A stretch of 64,000 nt of DNA from JBAYJC01 sp041665285. Lineage in GTDB: Bacteria > Patescibacteriota > Patescibacteriia > 2-12-FULL-60-25. The notes under the pieces are model-generated. The model made no database searches and had not been told where the DNA came from. It saw nothing but the letters and a program-made list of their open reading frames with translations. Below are positions 8,026 to 17,143 of the stretch, one piece after another. Within the stretch, counting starts at the first letter, position 1. Every line of letters starts with the position of its first letter. The position numbers were made by a program, and so were the translations under genes. Location of the stretch: the NCBI GenBank assembly GCA_041665285.1, contig JBAYJC010000002.1:1-64000 (forward strand), in the 5' to 3' direction.

Positions 8026-8759
8026 TTCAGACGGCCGTGATCCTTGCCGGAGGAGAAGGCACGCGTCTGCGCCCGGTGACCTATGAAATTCCAAAGCCGC
8101 TTGTGCCAGTGCAGGGCAAAGCGATTGCAACATGGCTCGTACGGTTATTTGCGGAACATGGCGTCAAGGAGGTTATCGTGACTATTCCGCCAAAATGGAA
8201 GCACGCGTTTGAAGCCTGGCGCGAGGCTTGTTTGGCTATGCTTGATTCCGCACAGCAGATTGAGATCGAACTTTGGGAAGAGCATGAACCTATGGGAACC
8301 ATGGGCGCGCTTGTGCACCATCTTGGGGAGCGCGTGGGTATGGATCCTGTGCTTGTGACAAACGGTGATGAGCTCAAGGCAGTGGATTTGCACCAATTAG
8401 AGACGTTTCATCGTGAACAAAAGAACCATGACCCTCAATATTCTGCGACCATCGCGCTTTTGTCCGTGCCAAATCCGCAAGAGTATGGCGTGGCAGAAAT
8501 GGAGGGGGATCGCATCGTGAGATTTCATGAAAAACCAGCAGAGCCGCCGTCCTCTTTCATTAGCTCTGGTTTGTATGTGATTGAGCCTCAGATGTTTGCG
8601 GAAGTCGATCGTGACAAAAAGTTTCTCATGTTTGAAAAGGACATGTGGCCACGTCTTGCACTTGGGAATCGTCTTGGAGGATGTAAGCTCGATGGACAGT
8701 GGTTTGATTGCGGTACGCTCGAGCGTTGGGAAACAGCGATCAAGGAGTGGAGAGGATAG
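8022..8759 (+). CDS. Sugar-phosphate nucleotidyltransferase (NTP_transferase family)
   Basis: 245 residues from ATG 8022. The N-terminus AVILAGGEGTRLRPVTYEIPKPLVPV carries the nucleotide-binding loop GGxGTRLRP and the substrate lysine of glucose-1-phosphate thymidylyl/uridylyl- and mannose-1-phosphate guanylyltransferases. VTNGDELKAVDL is the metal-binding strand and EKP (in RFHEKPAEPPSSF) the conserved catalytic block. It lacks the long C-terminal beta-helix of GlmU or GlgC types, so it is a minimal enzyme. It would activate a sugar for polysaccharide or glycan synthesis; the exact sugar is unclear. An in-frame ATG at 7986 lies inside the upstream gene and is not favoured. Confidence 0.85.
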   Translation: MIQTAVILAGGEGTRLRPVTYEIPKPLVPVQGKAIATWLVRLFAEHGVKEVIVTIPPKWKHAFEAWREACLAMLDSAQQIEIELWEEHEPMGTMGALVHHLGERVGMDPVLVTNGDELKAVDLHQLETFHREQKNHDPQYSATIALLSVPNPQEYGVAEMEGDRIVRFHEKPAEPPSSFISSGLYVIEPQMFAEVDRDKKFLMFEKDMWPRLALGNRLGGCKLDGQWFDCGTLERWETAIKEWRG

Positions 8760-8816
8760 AAGGAGGTTTAGAATCTATCCGTCAAACATGCGATCGTTTT
8801 GGTGGCTCGTTATTTG

Positions 8817-8825
8817 TGTTATACT
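8817..8825 (+). promoter_or_regulatory. Extended -10 of the ABC transporter gene
   Basis: TGtTATACT, an extended -10 identical in core to that of pgk, ends 6 bases before ATG 8832. It supports that ATG over the in-frame GTG at 8799, which lies upstream of the promoter. Confidence 0.5.
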
Positions 8826-8831
8826 TTTTCT

Positions 8832-10634
8832 ATGTCGTCCTCTCCTATGCGTGGATCTGTTTCTGTATCGAATAGAGATGTACTTCGTTGGTTCTGGAAG
8901 TTTTCGCGAAAATACAAGTGGCTTATCTTGCTCGGCGTTGTTGCGACTGTTTCCGCAGGAGCTATAGAAGCAAGCGTGCCCATCTTATATAAGCGTCTGG
9001 TAGATGGATTGGCTAATGCCCCGTCTTCTTTCGTGCTTGAAGCGTTGTTTTTTACGTTGTTATTGATATTGGGATGCAAGGCCACTGCGTTTATTTTGTT
9101 TCGTGTCGGTATTCTGACGATTATTTTGGTAGAGCCGCGTGTTATTGAGGACGCTGGCTCTACATCGTTTCATTATGTATTGCGACACGCCTATCAATTT
9201 TTTAGCGATGCATTTGCGGGATCTTTGACGCGTAAAATCACTCGGTCAGCCTCTGCCTATGAGCAAATGCTTGACCAGTTGTTTTTCACTATTTTGCCGT
9301 TGTGTGTGAACGTGATTGTCGCGATGATGATTTTAGCATGGAGATCGCCGATCATTGCGCTCACGGCTTCAGCTTGGTTTTTTGCGGCGATTGCCTTCAA
9401 CATTTTTTTCATTCGTTTGATCCAGCCCATTGACGTGGCACGCGCAAAAAAGGATTCAGAAGTTTCTGCGGCCATAACAGATGCCTTTTCAAACAGTATT
9501 AATATCAAGCTGTTCGATGGGTATGATTTTGAACAGCATCGTGCGTTGACCATCATGGACGAATGGCGTCGATTGATGATGAAAGGATGGATCAGGGTGG
9601 ACGTGAGCTTTTTGGTTCAGGGTCTTTTGTTTGTGGCAGTGGAAGGGACAACCATGTATTTTGCCATTCGTTTATGGTCTGCAGGCAAGCTCACAACCGG
9701 TGATTTTATTTTGTTGCAAAGCTTACTTACCCTGCTCTTTGCTCGTATTCAAGGCGTCCAGCATATCCTCCGTCGGCTTTTCACGGCGTTTTCTGATGCA
9801 CGGGAAGCTGTAGAGCTTTTGGAGATGCCGCATGGCGTTATTGATACAAAGAGCGCAAAACCCCTTGTCGTGCGTGCTGGTGGTGCCATAGAATTCGATC
9901 ACGTAGCATTCAGCTATAAGCAGACACAGCGCATTTTACAAGATTTTTCACTGGCCATTGCGCCTGGTGAACGTGTTGCGTTGGTTGGACCTTCTGGATC
10001 AGGTAAATCCACGGTGATTAAAGCGCTCTTCCGTTTTTATGACTTGGATCATGGAAAGATCTCGATTGATGGCCAAAATATTGCACGTGTGACGCAGGAT
10101 AGCTTGCACGATGCTCTTTCGCTTGTGCCTCAAGATCCTTCGTTGTTCCATCGTTCTCTTAAGGATAATATTCGCTATGGCAAGCGTGACGCAACAGACG
10201 CAGAGGTGATCAGGGCCGCAAAGCTTGCGCATTGTCATGAGTTTATTGCGCGTCTTCCTGAAGGCTATGACACGTTCGTGGGTGAGCGTGGTATCAAACT
10301 TTCTGGCGGGGAACGTCAGCGCGTGGCTATTGCACGAGCTATTCTGAAGAATGCACCGATCCTTGTATTAGACGAGGCAACGTCCAGTTTAGACTCGGAG
10401 TCAGAGTCGTTGATCCAGGATGCGCTGAAAACCCTCATGCAACACAAGACAACCATTGTGATCGCGCATCGTCTCTCCACGATCATGCAGATGGATCGTA
10501 TTGTGGTGATGAAGGATGGCGTTATCAAGGACATTGGGTCACATGAAGAGCTCTTACAACAGCAAAATGGCCTCTATAAGAAGCTTTGGGATATTCAGGC
10601 CGGCGGATTTTTAGTCGAAGAAGGCGAGCGTTAG
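8832..10634 (+). CDS. ABC exporter (fused transmembrane and ATPase domains)
   Basis: 600 residues. An N-terminal six-helix type IV exporter domain (about residues 20-310) is followed by an ATPase domain with Walker A GPSGSGKST (about 386-394), Q-loop LVPQDPSLFH, signature LSGGERQR, Walker B ILVLDEATSSLD and H-loop IAHRLSTI. It is a half-transporter that should work as a dimer in the inner membrane, MsbA/multidrug-like; the substrate is unknown. It follows a sugar nucleotidyltransferase, so export of a lipid-linked glycan is possible but only inferred. Its stop overlaps the convergent helicase gene by 4 bases. Confidence 0.92.
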   Translation: MSSSPMRGSVSVSNRDVLRWFWKFSRKYKWLILLGVVATVSAGAIEASVPILYKRLVDGLANAPSSFVLEALFFTLLLILGCKATAFILFRVGILTIILVEPRVIEDAGSTSFHYVLRHAYQFFSDAFAGSLTRKITRSASAYEQMLDQLFFTILPLCVNVIVAMMILAWRSPIIALTASAWFFAAIAFNIFFIRLIQPIDVARAKKDSEVSAAITDAFSNSINIKLFDGYDFEQHRALTIMDEWRRLMMKGWIRVDVSFLVQGLLFVAVEGTTMYFAIRLWSAGKLTTGDFILLQSLLTLLFARIQGVQHILRRLFTAFSDAREAVELLEMPHGVIDTKSAKPLVVRAGGAIEFDHVAFSYKQTQRILQDFSLAIAPGERVALVGPSGSGKSTVIKALFRFYDLDHGKISIDGQNIARVTQDSLHDALSLVPQDPSLFHRSLKDNIRYGKRDATDAEVIRAAKLAHCHEFIARLPEGYDTFVGERGIKLSGGERQRVAIARAILKNAPILVLDEATSSLDSESESLIQDALKTLMQHKTTIVIAHRLSTIMQMDRIVVMKDGVIKDIGSHEELLQQQNGLYKKLWDIQAGGFLVEEGER

Positions 10635-11869
10635 TGCCGAGGACGGAACCGACGAAATGGACGAGCACCGCCTTGGCCACGTGGTGTTGACGTTCGAGCG
10701 GATTGCGGAGGTTCTGGTGCTATCACAATGGGACGAGCCCCATGTAAAGACGGTGATTTTACAATGGGGAGGTAGGAACGGGTGTAGCGTTCAATGTCCT
10801 GCACTTCTTTGCGTTGATCTGGCGTGGCAATGGAAATCGCGTGTCCCTTATTGCCTGCACGACCCGTGCGACCAATGCGGTGTACGTAGTCTTCTGCTTG
10901 ACCAGGAAGGTCAAAATTAATGACAAGTTCGATGTTTTTAACATCAATGCCGCGTGCGGCAATATCTGTGGCAACAAGCACGCGGTATTTGCCATTTTTA
11001 AAGCCGTCGAGCGCTTCAATGCGCTGATGGAGTGAGCGGTTGGAATGAATTTCTGTGGACGTGTGTCCCATGGCACGCACGCCTTTTGCCACACGAGTGG
11101 CACCGTGTTTCGTGCGTGTGAAAACCAGGACAGATCCGCGATGTTCGGAGAGAATATGATCGAGCAATTGTATTTTTTGTTCCTTGCTTACCACGTAGAG
11201 TTCCTGGGTGACATGTTCGGCCGTGGTACCTTGTGGAGCGATCTCAATTTGCACCGGCAGTTTCATGTAGGTGGTTGCGATCTTCACGATGCTGGCGGGC
11301 ATGGTGGCGCTGAACAACATGGTCTGTCGTTCTTGCGGCATGCTTTGGAGAATGCGCTTGATCTGCGGAGCAAAACCCATATCTAACATGCGGTCTGCTT
11401 CGTCCAATACGAGAATACGTACCTCGCGAAGGTCAACAGTGCGCTGTTCAAGGTGGTCAATCAGACGACCAGGAGTGACAACTAGTACGTGCGGCTTTTG
11501 TTTGAGCGCTTTGATTTGGTTGTACATGGAAGCGCCGCCAATCAATACAGCGGTGCGCAATCCAATAGGTGTACCGATCTGGCGTAAGACTTCGTCGGCC
11601 TGGAGGGCGAGTTCGCGCGTGGGAAGAACCACGAGTCCGCGGCCTTTCACCTGTGCGAGGCGCTGGATAAGAGGTAGGCCAAAAGCCAGGGTTTTGCCTG
11701 TGCCCGTTTGAGCAACGCCGATCACGTCTTTGCCTTCATTGGCAATGGGAATGGACTTTTTTTGGATAGGTGTCGGAGTCTCATAGCCTAAACGGCCAAG
11801 TACTTCCAAAAGCCGTGGGGCTATACCAAGTCCGTAAAAACCGGATTCCTCAGGAGGAGTTTGTATCAT
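10631..11869 (-). CDS. DEAD-box ATP-dependent RNA helicase
   Basis: 412 residues. All helicase motifs are present in order: Q-motif region GYETPTPIQKKSIP, motif I AQTGTGKT, PTRELALQ, TPGRLIDHL, DEAD in VLDEADRMLDMGF, SAT in LFSATMP, and in domain 2 VLVFTRTK, VATDIAARGIDVKNIELVINFD and HRIGRTGRAG. The tail is short and arginine/glycine-rich (RGQGGARPFRRFRPRH), a likely nonspecific RNA anchor as in RhlE or CsdA proteins. It is convergent with the ABC transporter gene. Its role is probably RNA unwinding in ribosome assembly or decay. Confidence 0.94.
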   Translation of the reverse strand: MIQTPPEESGFYGLGIAPRLLEVLGRLGYETPTPIQKKSIPIANEGKDVIGVAQTGTGKTLAFGLPLIQRLAQVKGRGLVVLPTRELALQADEVLRQIGTPIGLRTAVLIGGASMYNQIKALKQKPHVLVVTPGRLIDHLEQRTVDLREVRILVLDEADRMLDMGFAPQIKRILQSMPQERQTMLFSATMPASIVKIATTYMKLPVQIEIAPQGTTAEHVTQELYVVSKEQKIQLLDHILSEHRGSVLVFTRTKHGATRVAKGVRAMGHTSTEIHSNRSLHQRIEALDGFKNGKYRVLVATDIAARGIDVKNIELVINFDLPGQAEDYVHRIGRTGRAGNKGHAISIATPDQRKEVQDIERYTRSYLPIVKSPSLHGARPIVIAPEPPQSARTSTPRGQGGARPFRRFRPRH

Positions 11870-11990
11870 GTTATAGTAGTGTATACGGGATTTTCGATTT
11901 CGTCACGTCCAGCGGCTATTCAAGGAGTTGCGGCTGTCATAGTATGAAGATAATGCGTTGAAGAAAGCGACTAAATCATCATCATATTGT

Positions 11991-12836
11991 ATGAACGTAC
12001 GTCTTGTATCTGCTCTTCTTCTTGCGGTAAGTGCGCTAAGCTTAGCCCCGATAGCTGTTGCGAACGCACAAACAGCCTCTCCAAACTGGACGGCTCCCAC
12101 TTTTTCGTGTGGTCCTTATATGGACACCTATACGGTCACAGCCCTAGATGGAGCGCCGGGGAGTGGTGTTCGGTGCGTTAAATGGAGTGATGGCTCCCAA
12201 ACGCGTCGTCAGGTGCCAGCGTTTGCCTGGTACGGAGAGGGAAATTGGCAGGGAAACACCTATCGCCACGTGGGCCAGGCCTTTGTTGGCAAGGGTCGTC
12301 CCAACCAGTACCAGGGTTTTGCCTCAGACGTGTATGGGAATGGGGAGGCGTATCAAGGGAACTTTCCTGGCAATCTTGTGATGACGGTGTATGGCAAAGA
12401 TACGATCGTGGTGGAAGGCGCATGGAGCGAAAAGTGGTCTCGTGTGACAAGCGTGGCCTATCAACCATTGCCCGTGCCCATGACCTGTGGTTCGCTTTTT
12501 GAAGAGTATCAAGCCTCTGATGTGAATGCGTATCTCGACAACGAGCGCGATCAAGCAGTGGTTCGCTCAGGATCTGGCGTACGGTGTTTGCTCAAAGTCG
12601 GTCGCACAGGCACCACGTGGTTTGGCGCGGGGCACTGGGATGGTAAAGCGTATGCGCATCTTGCAACGGGATCCTCAAAAGGATATGGCGCAAGTGACTT
12701 TTGCGCGAATAATGGAGATTACTGCGGTAATTTTCGTTACGGAGCCATACGAAAGCAGTATTCTTCCGTTCACCGTGCTCCTGTGATTCATGGTTGGAAC
12801 GAGGTGTGGGAAAAAACAGCATTACGTCAACGATAA
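11991..12836 (+). CDS. Secreted protein with a duplicated aromatic-rich domain, function unknown
   Basis: 281 residues from ATG 11991. MNVRLVSALLLAVSALSLA followed by ANAQ is a clear signal peptide. The mature part has two copies of one motif set. Copy 1 reads CGPYMDTYTV, GSGVRCVKW, WYGEGNWQGNTY, SDVYGNGEAYQGNF and VEGAWSEKW. Copy 2 reads CGSLFEEYQA, GSGVRCLLK, WFGAGHWDGKAY, SDFCANNGDYCGNF and IHGWNEVW. The cysteines may pair. I do not recognise the family. An in-frame TTG at 11958 would add 11 residues, and its codon overlaps the stop of a five-codon frame (11944-11961). A terminator follows 16 bases after the stop. Confidence 0.75.
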   Translation: MNVRLVSALLLAVSALSLAPIAVANAQTASPNWTAPTFSCGPYMDTYTVTALDGAPGSGVRCVKWSDGSQTRRQVPAFAWYGEGNWQGNTYRHVGQAFVGKGRPNQYQGFASDVYGNGEAYQGNFPGNLVMTVYGKDTIVVEGAWSEKWSRVTSVAYQPLPVPMTCGSLFEEYQASDVNAYLDNERDQAVVRSGSGVRCLLKVGRTGTTWFGAGHWDGKAYAHLATGSSKGYGASDFCANNGDYCGNFRYGAIRKQYSSVHRAPVIHGWNEVWEKTALRQR

Positions 12837-12852
12837 AATGATGCAGAAAATG

Positions 12853-12880
12853 CCTCAGCTATTGCTGGGGTGTTTTTTAT
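12853..12880 (+). terminator. Intrinsic terminator after the secreted protein
   Basis: CCTCAGC (12853-12859), loop TATT and GCTGGGG (12864-12870) form a 7-base-pair stem that can extend through the flanking AAAATG/TGTTTT. It is followed by TGTTTTTTAT. Confidence 0.8.
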
Positions 12881-12909
12881 TGTTCGTATGAGCTGTTTTG
12901 AGATATAAT
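12880..12909 (+). promoter_or_regulatory. Promoter with consensus TATAAT
   Basis: TTGTTC (12880-12885), an 18-base spacer and a perfect TATAAT (12904-12909). A GTG codon stands 7 bases later (12917) and opens a 21-codon frame that overlaps the next gene's start. The -35 directly abuts the upstream terminator's T-tract. Confidence 0.6.
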
Positions 12910-12916
12910 GGAAGGC

Positions 12917-12982
12917 GTGACGAAAATAATGAGTGTCCATTATTATTTATTGTCGGCATTGCCGGCCTTGTTTTGTGCATAA
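12917..12982 (+). CDS. Possible 21-residue leader peptide overlapping the next start
   Basis: From GTG 12917 the frame reads MTKIMSVHYYLLSALPALFCA and stops at 12980-12982, overlapping the GTG at 12975 that begins the downstream membrane protein by 8 bases. It sits directly below a TATAAT promoter, so it would be read leaderlessly and its ribosomes could re-initiate on the main gene. It is short and hydrophobic; it could also be meaningless. Confidence 0.3.
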   Translation: MTKIMSVHYYLLSALPALFCA

Positions 12983-13613
12983 GAATACGCAGATCGTCGT
13001 CATCGGGATTGCTGTTGTGCTCGTGATTGGCGGCACAGTGATCGGTGTGATGCGTTGGCGTGAACAACGCAGAATTGAACAGTTTTTGCGAGGTGCTTAT
13101 CCCGGTGATAGCGCGTTATTGGAAAAACTCACGGGCGATCGTGGATTAGCCCAATCTTTGATGCAGGAGCTTGCGAAACAAGCCGCACAAGAAGAAGCAC
13201 AACAAATCGCAGAGCAGGTAACACAGGAAGGAAGGACGCCAGAAGAGATTTTTCGTCTTACAGAGGAAATGTCTGCGTATGACACGAATTCGACGATGAT
13301 CACGCAACAAGTGAAGGCTTTGCTCCAAAGTGTTTTTGGACAGGCAAAAGTTGTTTCCTTGTCCACGGGACTCTTTGGATTGGCAGGAGCAGGTTCTGGG
13401 ATCGTGGAATGCGTAGTTCCTCGTGCGATAACAGCAGAGGATGTGGGACGGCTGACAAAGTGGTTTACAGATCAAGGGTTGCCTGTTCTTCAGAGCGGCG
13501 TTCAGGATGGGCAGGGCAGTGTCATGGCTGGCACAAACGCGTCGGGCGTCTATACCATGGGGTTTGCGATTGGCGATCAAAAGATCACGGTGACCGTTGT
13601 GCGTGCGCAGTAG
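12975..13613 (+). CDS. Single-pass membrane protein, function unknown
   Basis: 212 residues from GTG 12975. One transmembrane helix (IVVIGIAVVLVIGGTVIGV, residues 6-25) is followed by RWREQRR, then an alpha-helical region rich in Ala, Glu and Gln (LAKQAAQEEAQQIAEQ). The C-terminal soluble domain of about 100 residues contains a glycine/alanine-rich turn (STGLFGLAGAGSG). No family recognised. The start is uncertain: an in-frame GTG at 12933 exists, but the helix begins correctly from 12975. The next gene is a large histidine kinase about 75 bases away on the same strand. Confidence 0.6.
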   Translation: MHKNTQIVVIGIAVVLVIGGTVIGVMRWREQRRIEQFLRGAYPGDSALLEKLTGDRGLAQSLMQELAKQAAQEEAQQIAEQVTQEGRTPEEIFRLTEEMSAYDTNSTMITQQVKALLQSVFGQAKVVSLSTGLFGLAGAGSGIVECVVPRAITAEDVGRLTKWFTDQGLPVLQSGVQDGQGSVMAGTNASGVYTMGFAIGDQKITVTVVRAQ

Positions 13614-13667
13614 GGTGTTTCCTTGAAAAAGAGCTGGTTCGGGCTTCTCTTGCGCAGAGCCTTGTAT

Positions 13668-13673
13668 TATACT
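13668..13673 (+). promoter_or_regulatory. -10 box before the PAS histidine kinase gene
   Basis: TATACT, the same hexamer as at gap, pgk, the ABC gene and the methyltransferase gene. ATG 13690 lies 16 bases downstream. An in-frame GTG at 13678 is only 4 bases away, so a start near 13680 would give either a very short leader or none. Confidence 0.4.
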
Positions 13674-13689
13674 AGCAGTGATCCTCATT

Positions 13690-16600
13690 ATGTTTCCGTT
13701 CTTTTGGAAAAAGAAAAAAATCGCTGGGAAGGGAGTCCCTACGGATATTGATTGGGATGCTGTTTTGGAGCGTTTGCCACTTTTGATTACGCAAATGGAT
13801 CGTGCTGGGCATTTTACGCACTGGAACGCCTATGCAGAGAAAATGACCGGGTATTCCGCGAAAGAAGTGATTGGCAAAATGGGGCCAGATGATTTTCATC
13901 CGCGTGGTGAGCCCGCGCGTATTAAGAAGGCGGTATGGAGTAAAGGGAAATGGGGCGGGGATGTTTCGTGGAAACGTAAAGATGGGAAGGTCACCCGTGT
14001 ACGCGTGAGCGTTGTTGCGGCAGATGCCCCAGGGATGGCAAAGAATATTGTTGGATGCGTGCAAAATATTGATGAACAGAAACATTTGAACGAGGCGCTC
14101 ATGCATGAGCGTGATCTTTCCCAGAGCTATCTTTCATTGGTGGGTGTGATGGTTGTGGCGTTAGACACGCATGGGCGCATCGTATTTTTGAATGAAAAAG
14201 CGGCCTCGATTTTGCATATTTCCGTTGCAAAAGCAAAAGGGTTGTCTTGGTTTAAAACCTTTATTCCTGCAGATATACGAGAACGGGTTGAGCAAGTCTA
14301 CTTGCAGATAATCGGCGGCAAAGAAAAATTGCGAGAATATTATGATAATAACGTTCTCACGACAAAAGGCGAGCAAAGACTGATTGCTTGGCATAATGCC
14401 TTGCTTCGTGATGAAAACGGGAAGGTGATTGGTACGATCAGTGCGGGCGATGATGTGACGGAACGCCGAAAAACAGAGCAAGTTCTTGCAGAGGAACGTC
14501 TGATGTTTGTCGATGGTCCCAGTGTGGTATTCAAGTGGAAAAATGCCTCTGGTTGGCCAGTGGAGTACGTTTCTCCAAATGTTTTGGTACGCTTTGGATA
14601 TAAGCAACAGCAGTTTCTTTCTGGCGAGGTTGCGTACGCGGCGATTATTCATCCAGATGATGGTGCGCGTGTCGAGCAAGAGGTTAAGAAGTATAGCCTC
14701 TCTAAGACAACAGCCTATTTTTCACAAGCGTATCGGATACGTCGGGCAGATGGCATCTATCGCTGGGTATTTGATTTTACGACGATTGTACGCGATACAA
14801 AAGGCGCAATTACGCATTATCTCGGATATGTTCAGGATATTACAGAGCAAAAGGAAAATGAACGACGGTTAGAGGAGAGCGAACAGCGTTTCCGAAAAGT
14901 ATTTGAAAACGCGAGTATTGGTTTTGCATTGGTAAGGAAAGACGGAAAGTTTTTAGAATGTAATGATGCTTTGGCAACCTTGTGGGGATATTCAAAAAAG
15001 GAAATAAGTCGCCTGTCTATTGCGTCCGTCACTCTTCCGGATGAGCTTGAGCGCAACCGTAAGGCTCTTGGCGAGCTTGCAAAAGGCGAGAAAGATGTCT
15101 ATCGCGTTGAAAAAATCTATATTCGAAAAAACGGTGATGAAATATGGTGCCACACCATTGCTGTGCCAATCTTTGATGAGAAAAAGAATTTTCTCTATTT
15201 TGTGGCACTCATTGAGGACGTTACAGAACAAAAGCGAACGGAGCAGATTGTTCAGCGAGAAAAAGAAAAGTTTCGTTCTCTCGTTGATAACTCGTTACAG
15301 GGCATTGTTATTGCCACAGGATTTCCTCCAAAAATCCAATTTGCGAACGAACGCTTGGCACAGATTCTCGGCTATTCGGTAAAGGAGCTCATGTCTTTTT
15401 CTTCAAAGAAAATACAGGAACTTGTCTATGTTGAAGACCGGGAGTTGTTCTTTAAAAATTATCAAGTGCGTTTACAGGGGGCTCGGCTGGCTCCCAGCTA
15501 TGAATTTCGTGTGGTGCATAAAGATGGGCGGACACGATGGATAGAGCTTTTCTCAACAAAGATTGATTACGAAGGCAAACCAGCTATTCAAACCGCGTTT
15601 TTAGATATTACAAAACGCAAAGCACTTGAGGAGTATCTCCGATTATCAGAGTCGCGTTTTCATAAGATATTCGATAGTACGCCCGATGGGATGCTCTTGC
15701 TTGACCTTGGTTCAGGGCGCATTTCTGATGTGAATCCTGCATTTGTAAAGCTTGTTGGTCATGCACGAGACTCCATGATTGGGCGTACGCCATGGGATGT
15801 GGGTTTTTTTCAGGATGTGGAAAAGGCAAAAACAGCGTTTTTTTCTTTGCAGAAAACCGGGCATGAACACTGCGAATTAGATCTGCTGACAAAACAAAAT
15901 ACCGTATTGATAGCGGAATTTACAAGCGGTACCTACCCCATTAATGGGACAGTAAACGCTTTTTGTACGGTACGTGATGTGACGGCCCTTCGTCATTCTC
16001 AGCGGGAACTAAAAGACGAGCGTGATAAATTCGATACGCTGTTGAGTAACATCGGTGAGGGCGTGATTGCGATTGATCAGGATCGTCGTATTGTGTATGC
16101 CAATAATCGTGTGGCGCAGTTACTTGGATGGCGCGTGCAAGACATTGTCGGGAAGTCGTATCAAACCATTTGGCGCGTGACCAGTGAAGCGGGCGTCACG
16201 CTTGAAAAGAAACTACGACCTATTGAGTTGGCTTTGGTTTCAGGTGAGCCTATTGTCACGGAGCTGAAAGACCATTATTTTTACACGCACAAAGACGGTA
16301 GTCATTTTCCTGTCATCATTACAGCCACACCCATTAAACAACAGGGGAAAACCATGGGCGTCATCGTGATATTCCGCGATGTGACGCATGAGTTTGGCGT
16401 GGATAAGATGAAAAATGAGTTCGTTTCCCTAGCGAGTCATCAGTTGCGTACCCCTATCACGAGTATCCAATGGAATACAGAGGTACTGATGAGTGGGCAT
16501 GTTGGTGCTTTGTCGCGGGAGCAAATGAGTATTGTGCAGGAGCTGTATCAAAGTAACAGTCGCATGATTGATTTGGTGAATTCACTCCTGAACGTTTCTC

Positions 16601-17124
16601 GGCTAGAGAGCGGCGTTTTTGGAGTTGAGCCAGAGCCAATTTTGAGTCAAGATGTCGTTGAGGCTGTTGTTTCGGATCTGTATCCAGATATCCATAAGAA
16701 GTCATTGAAGGTTGAGATGGATATAGACGCAAAGGTTCAAGAAATACGTTTGGATAAAAAATTACTACGTATTATTGTAGAAAATCTCATCACGAATGCT
16801 GTGAGATATAGCCATGAAAAAGGCGGCATTCATATACGATTACACCAAGAAGGAAAGAAATTGTATTTTTCGGTGAAGGACCAGGGAATTGGTATCCCGT
16901 TTGCACAGCAAAAATTGATTTTTCAAAAAATGTATCGAGCGGATAACGCTCAGCAATACTATGCAGGAGGATCAGGGCTTGGTTTGTATATTGTGAAGTT
17001 GATTCTTGATCAGGTTGGAGGTACGATTACGTTCGAGTCTGAAGAGGGGAAGGGTTCCACGTTTACGGTTGCGCTCCCGATCAAAGGCATGGAACCACGG
17101 AAAGGAAGTAAACCTTTAGTATAA
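13690..17124 (+). CDS. Soluble hybrid-sensor-type histidine kinase with about seven PAS domains
   Basis: 1144 residues from ATG 13690. Roughly seven consecutive PAS/PAC units of 115-130 residues fill residues 12-900. Each ends in a PAC-like motif such as GCVQNIDEQ, SAGDDVTERR, GYVQDITEQKE, ALIEDVTEQKR, AFLDITKRKA, CTVRDVTALR or VIFRDVTHEF. The kinase core follows: H-box SLASHQLRTPITSIQW (phospho-histidine near residue 916), N-box ENLITNAVRYS, G1 DQGIGIP and G2 GGSGLGLYIVKLIL. No transmembrane segment is present, so sensing is cytosolic. Ligands or cofactors are unknown. A single-receiver gene follows 19 bases downstream and is the likely phosphotransfer partner. This is a large sensor for a compact genome. 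Confidence 0.9.
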   Translation: MFPFFWKKKKIAGKGVPTDIDWDAVLERLPLLITQMDRAGHFTHWNAYAEKMTGYSAKEVIGKMGPDDFHPRGEPARIKKAVWSKGKWGGDVSWKRKDGKVTRVRVSVVAADAPGMAKNIVGCVQNIDEQKHLNEALMHERDLSQSYLSLVGVMVVALDTHGRIVFLNEKAASILHISVAKAKGLSWFKTFIPADIRERVEQVYLQIIGGKEKLREYYDNNVLTTKGEQRLIAWHNALLRDENGKVIGTISAGDDVTERRKTEQVLAEERLMFVDGPSVVFKWKNASGWPVEYVSPNVLVRFGYKQQQFLSGEVAYAAIIHPDDGARVEQEVKKYSLSKTTAYFSQAYRIRRADGIYRWVFDFTTIVRDTKGAITHYLGYVQDITEQKENERRLEESEQRFRKVFENASIGFALVRKDGKFLECNDALATLWGYSKKEISRLSIASVTLPDELERNRKALGELAKGEKDVYRVEKIYIRKNGDEIWCHTIAVPIFDEKKNFLYFVALIEDVTEQKRTEQIVQREKEKFRSLVDNSLQGIVIATGFPPKIQFANERLAQILGYSVKELMSFSSKKIQELVYVEDRELFFKNYQVRLQGARLAPSYEFRVVHKDGRTRWIELFSTKIDYEGKPAIQTAFLDITKRKALEEYLRLSESRFHKIFDSTPDGMLLLDLGSGRISDVNPAFVKLVGHARDSMIGRTPWDVGFFQDVEKAKTAFFSLQKTGHEHCELDLLTKQNTVLIAEFTSGTYPINGTVNAFCTVRDVTALRHSQRELKDERDKFDTLLSNIGEGVIAIDQDRRIVYANNRVAQLLGWRVQDIVGKSYQTIWRVTSEAGVTLEKKLRPIELALVSGEPIVTELKDHYFYTHKDGSHFPVIITATPIKQQGKTMGVIVIFRDVTHEFGVDKMKNEFVSLASHQLRTPITSIQWNTEVLMSGHVGALSREQMSIVQELYQSNSRMIDLVNSLLNVSRLESGVFGVEPEPILSQDVVEAVVSDLYPDIHKKSLKVEMDIDAKVQEIRLDKKLLRIIVENLITNAVRYSHEKGGIHIRLHQEGKKLYFSVKDQGIGIPFAQQKLIFQKMYRADNAQQYYAGGSGLGLYIVKLILDQVGGTITFESEEGKGSTFTVALPIKGMEPRKGSKPLV

Positions 17125-17143
17125 CGTTCTATTTTTACGCTTT

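Noticed and set aside
8754..8780. Hairpin GGATAGA/TCTATCC after the nucleotidyltransferase gene as a terminator
   Set aside because: The loop is 13 bases, the stem short and AT-rich, and no T-tract follows.
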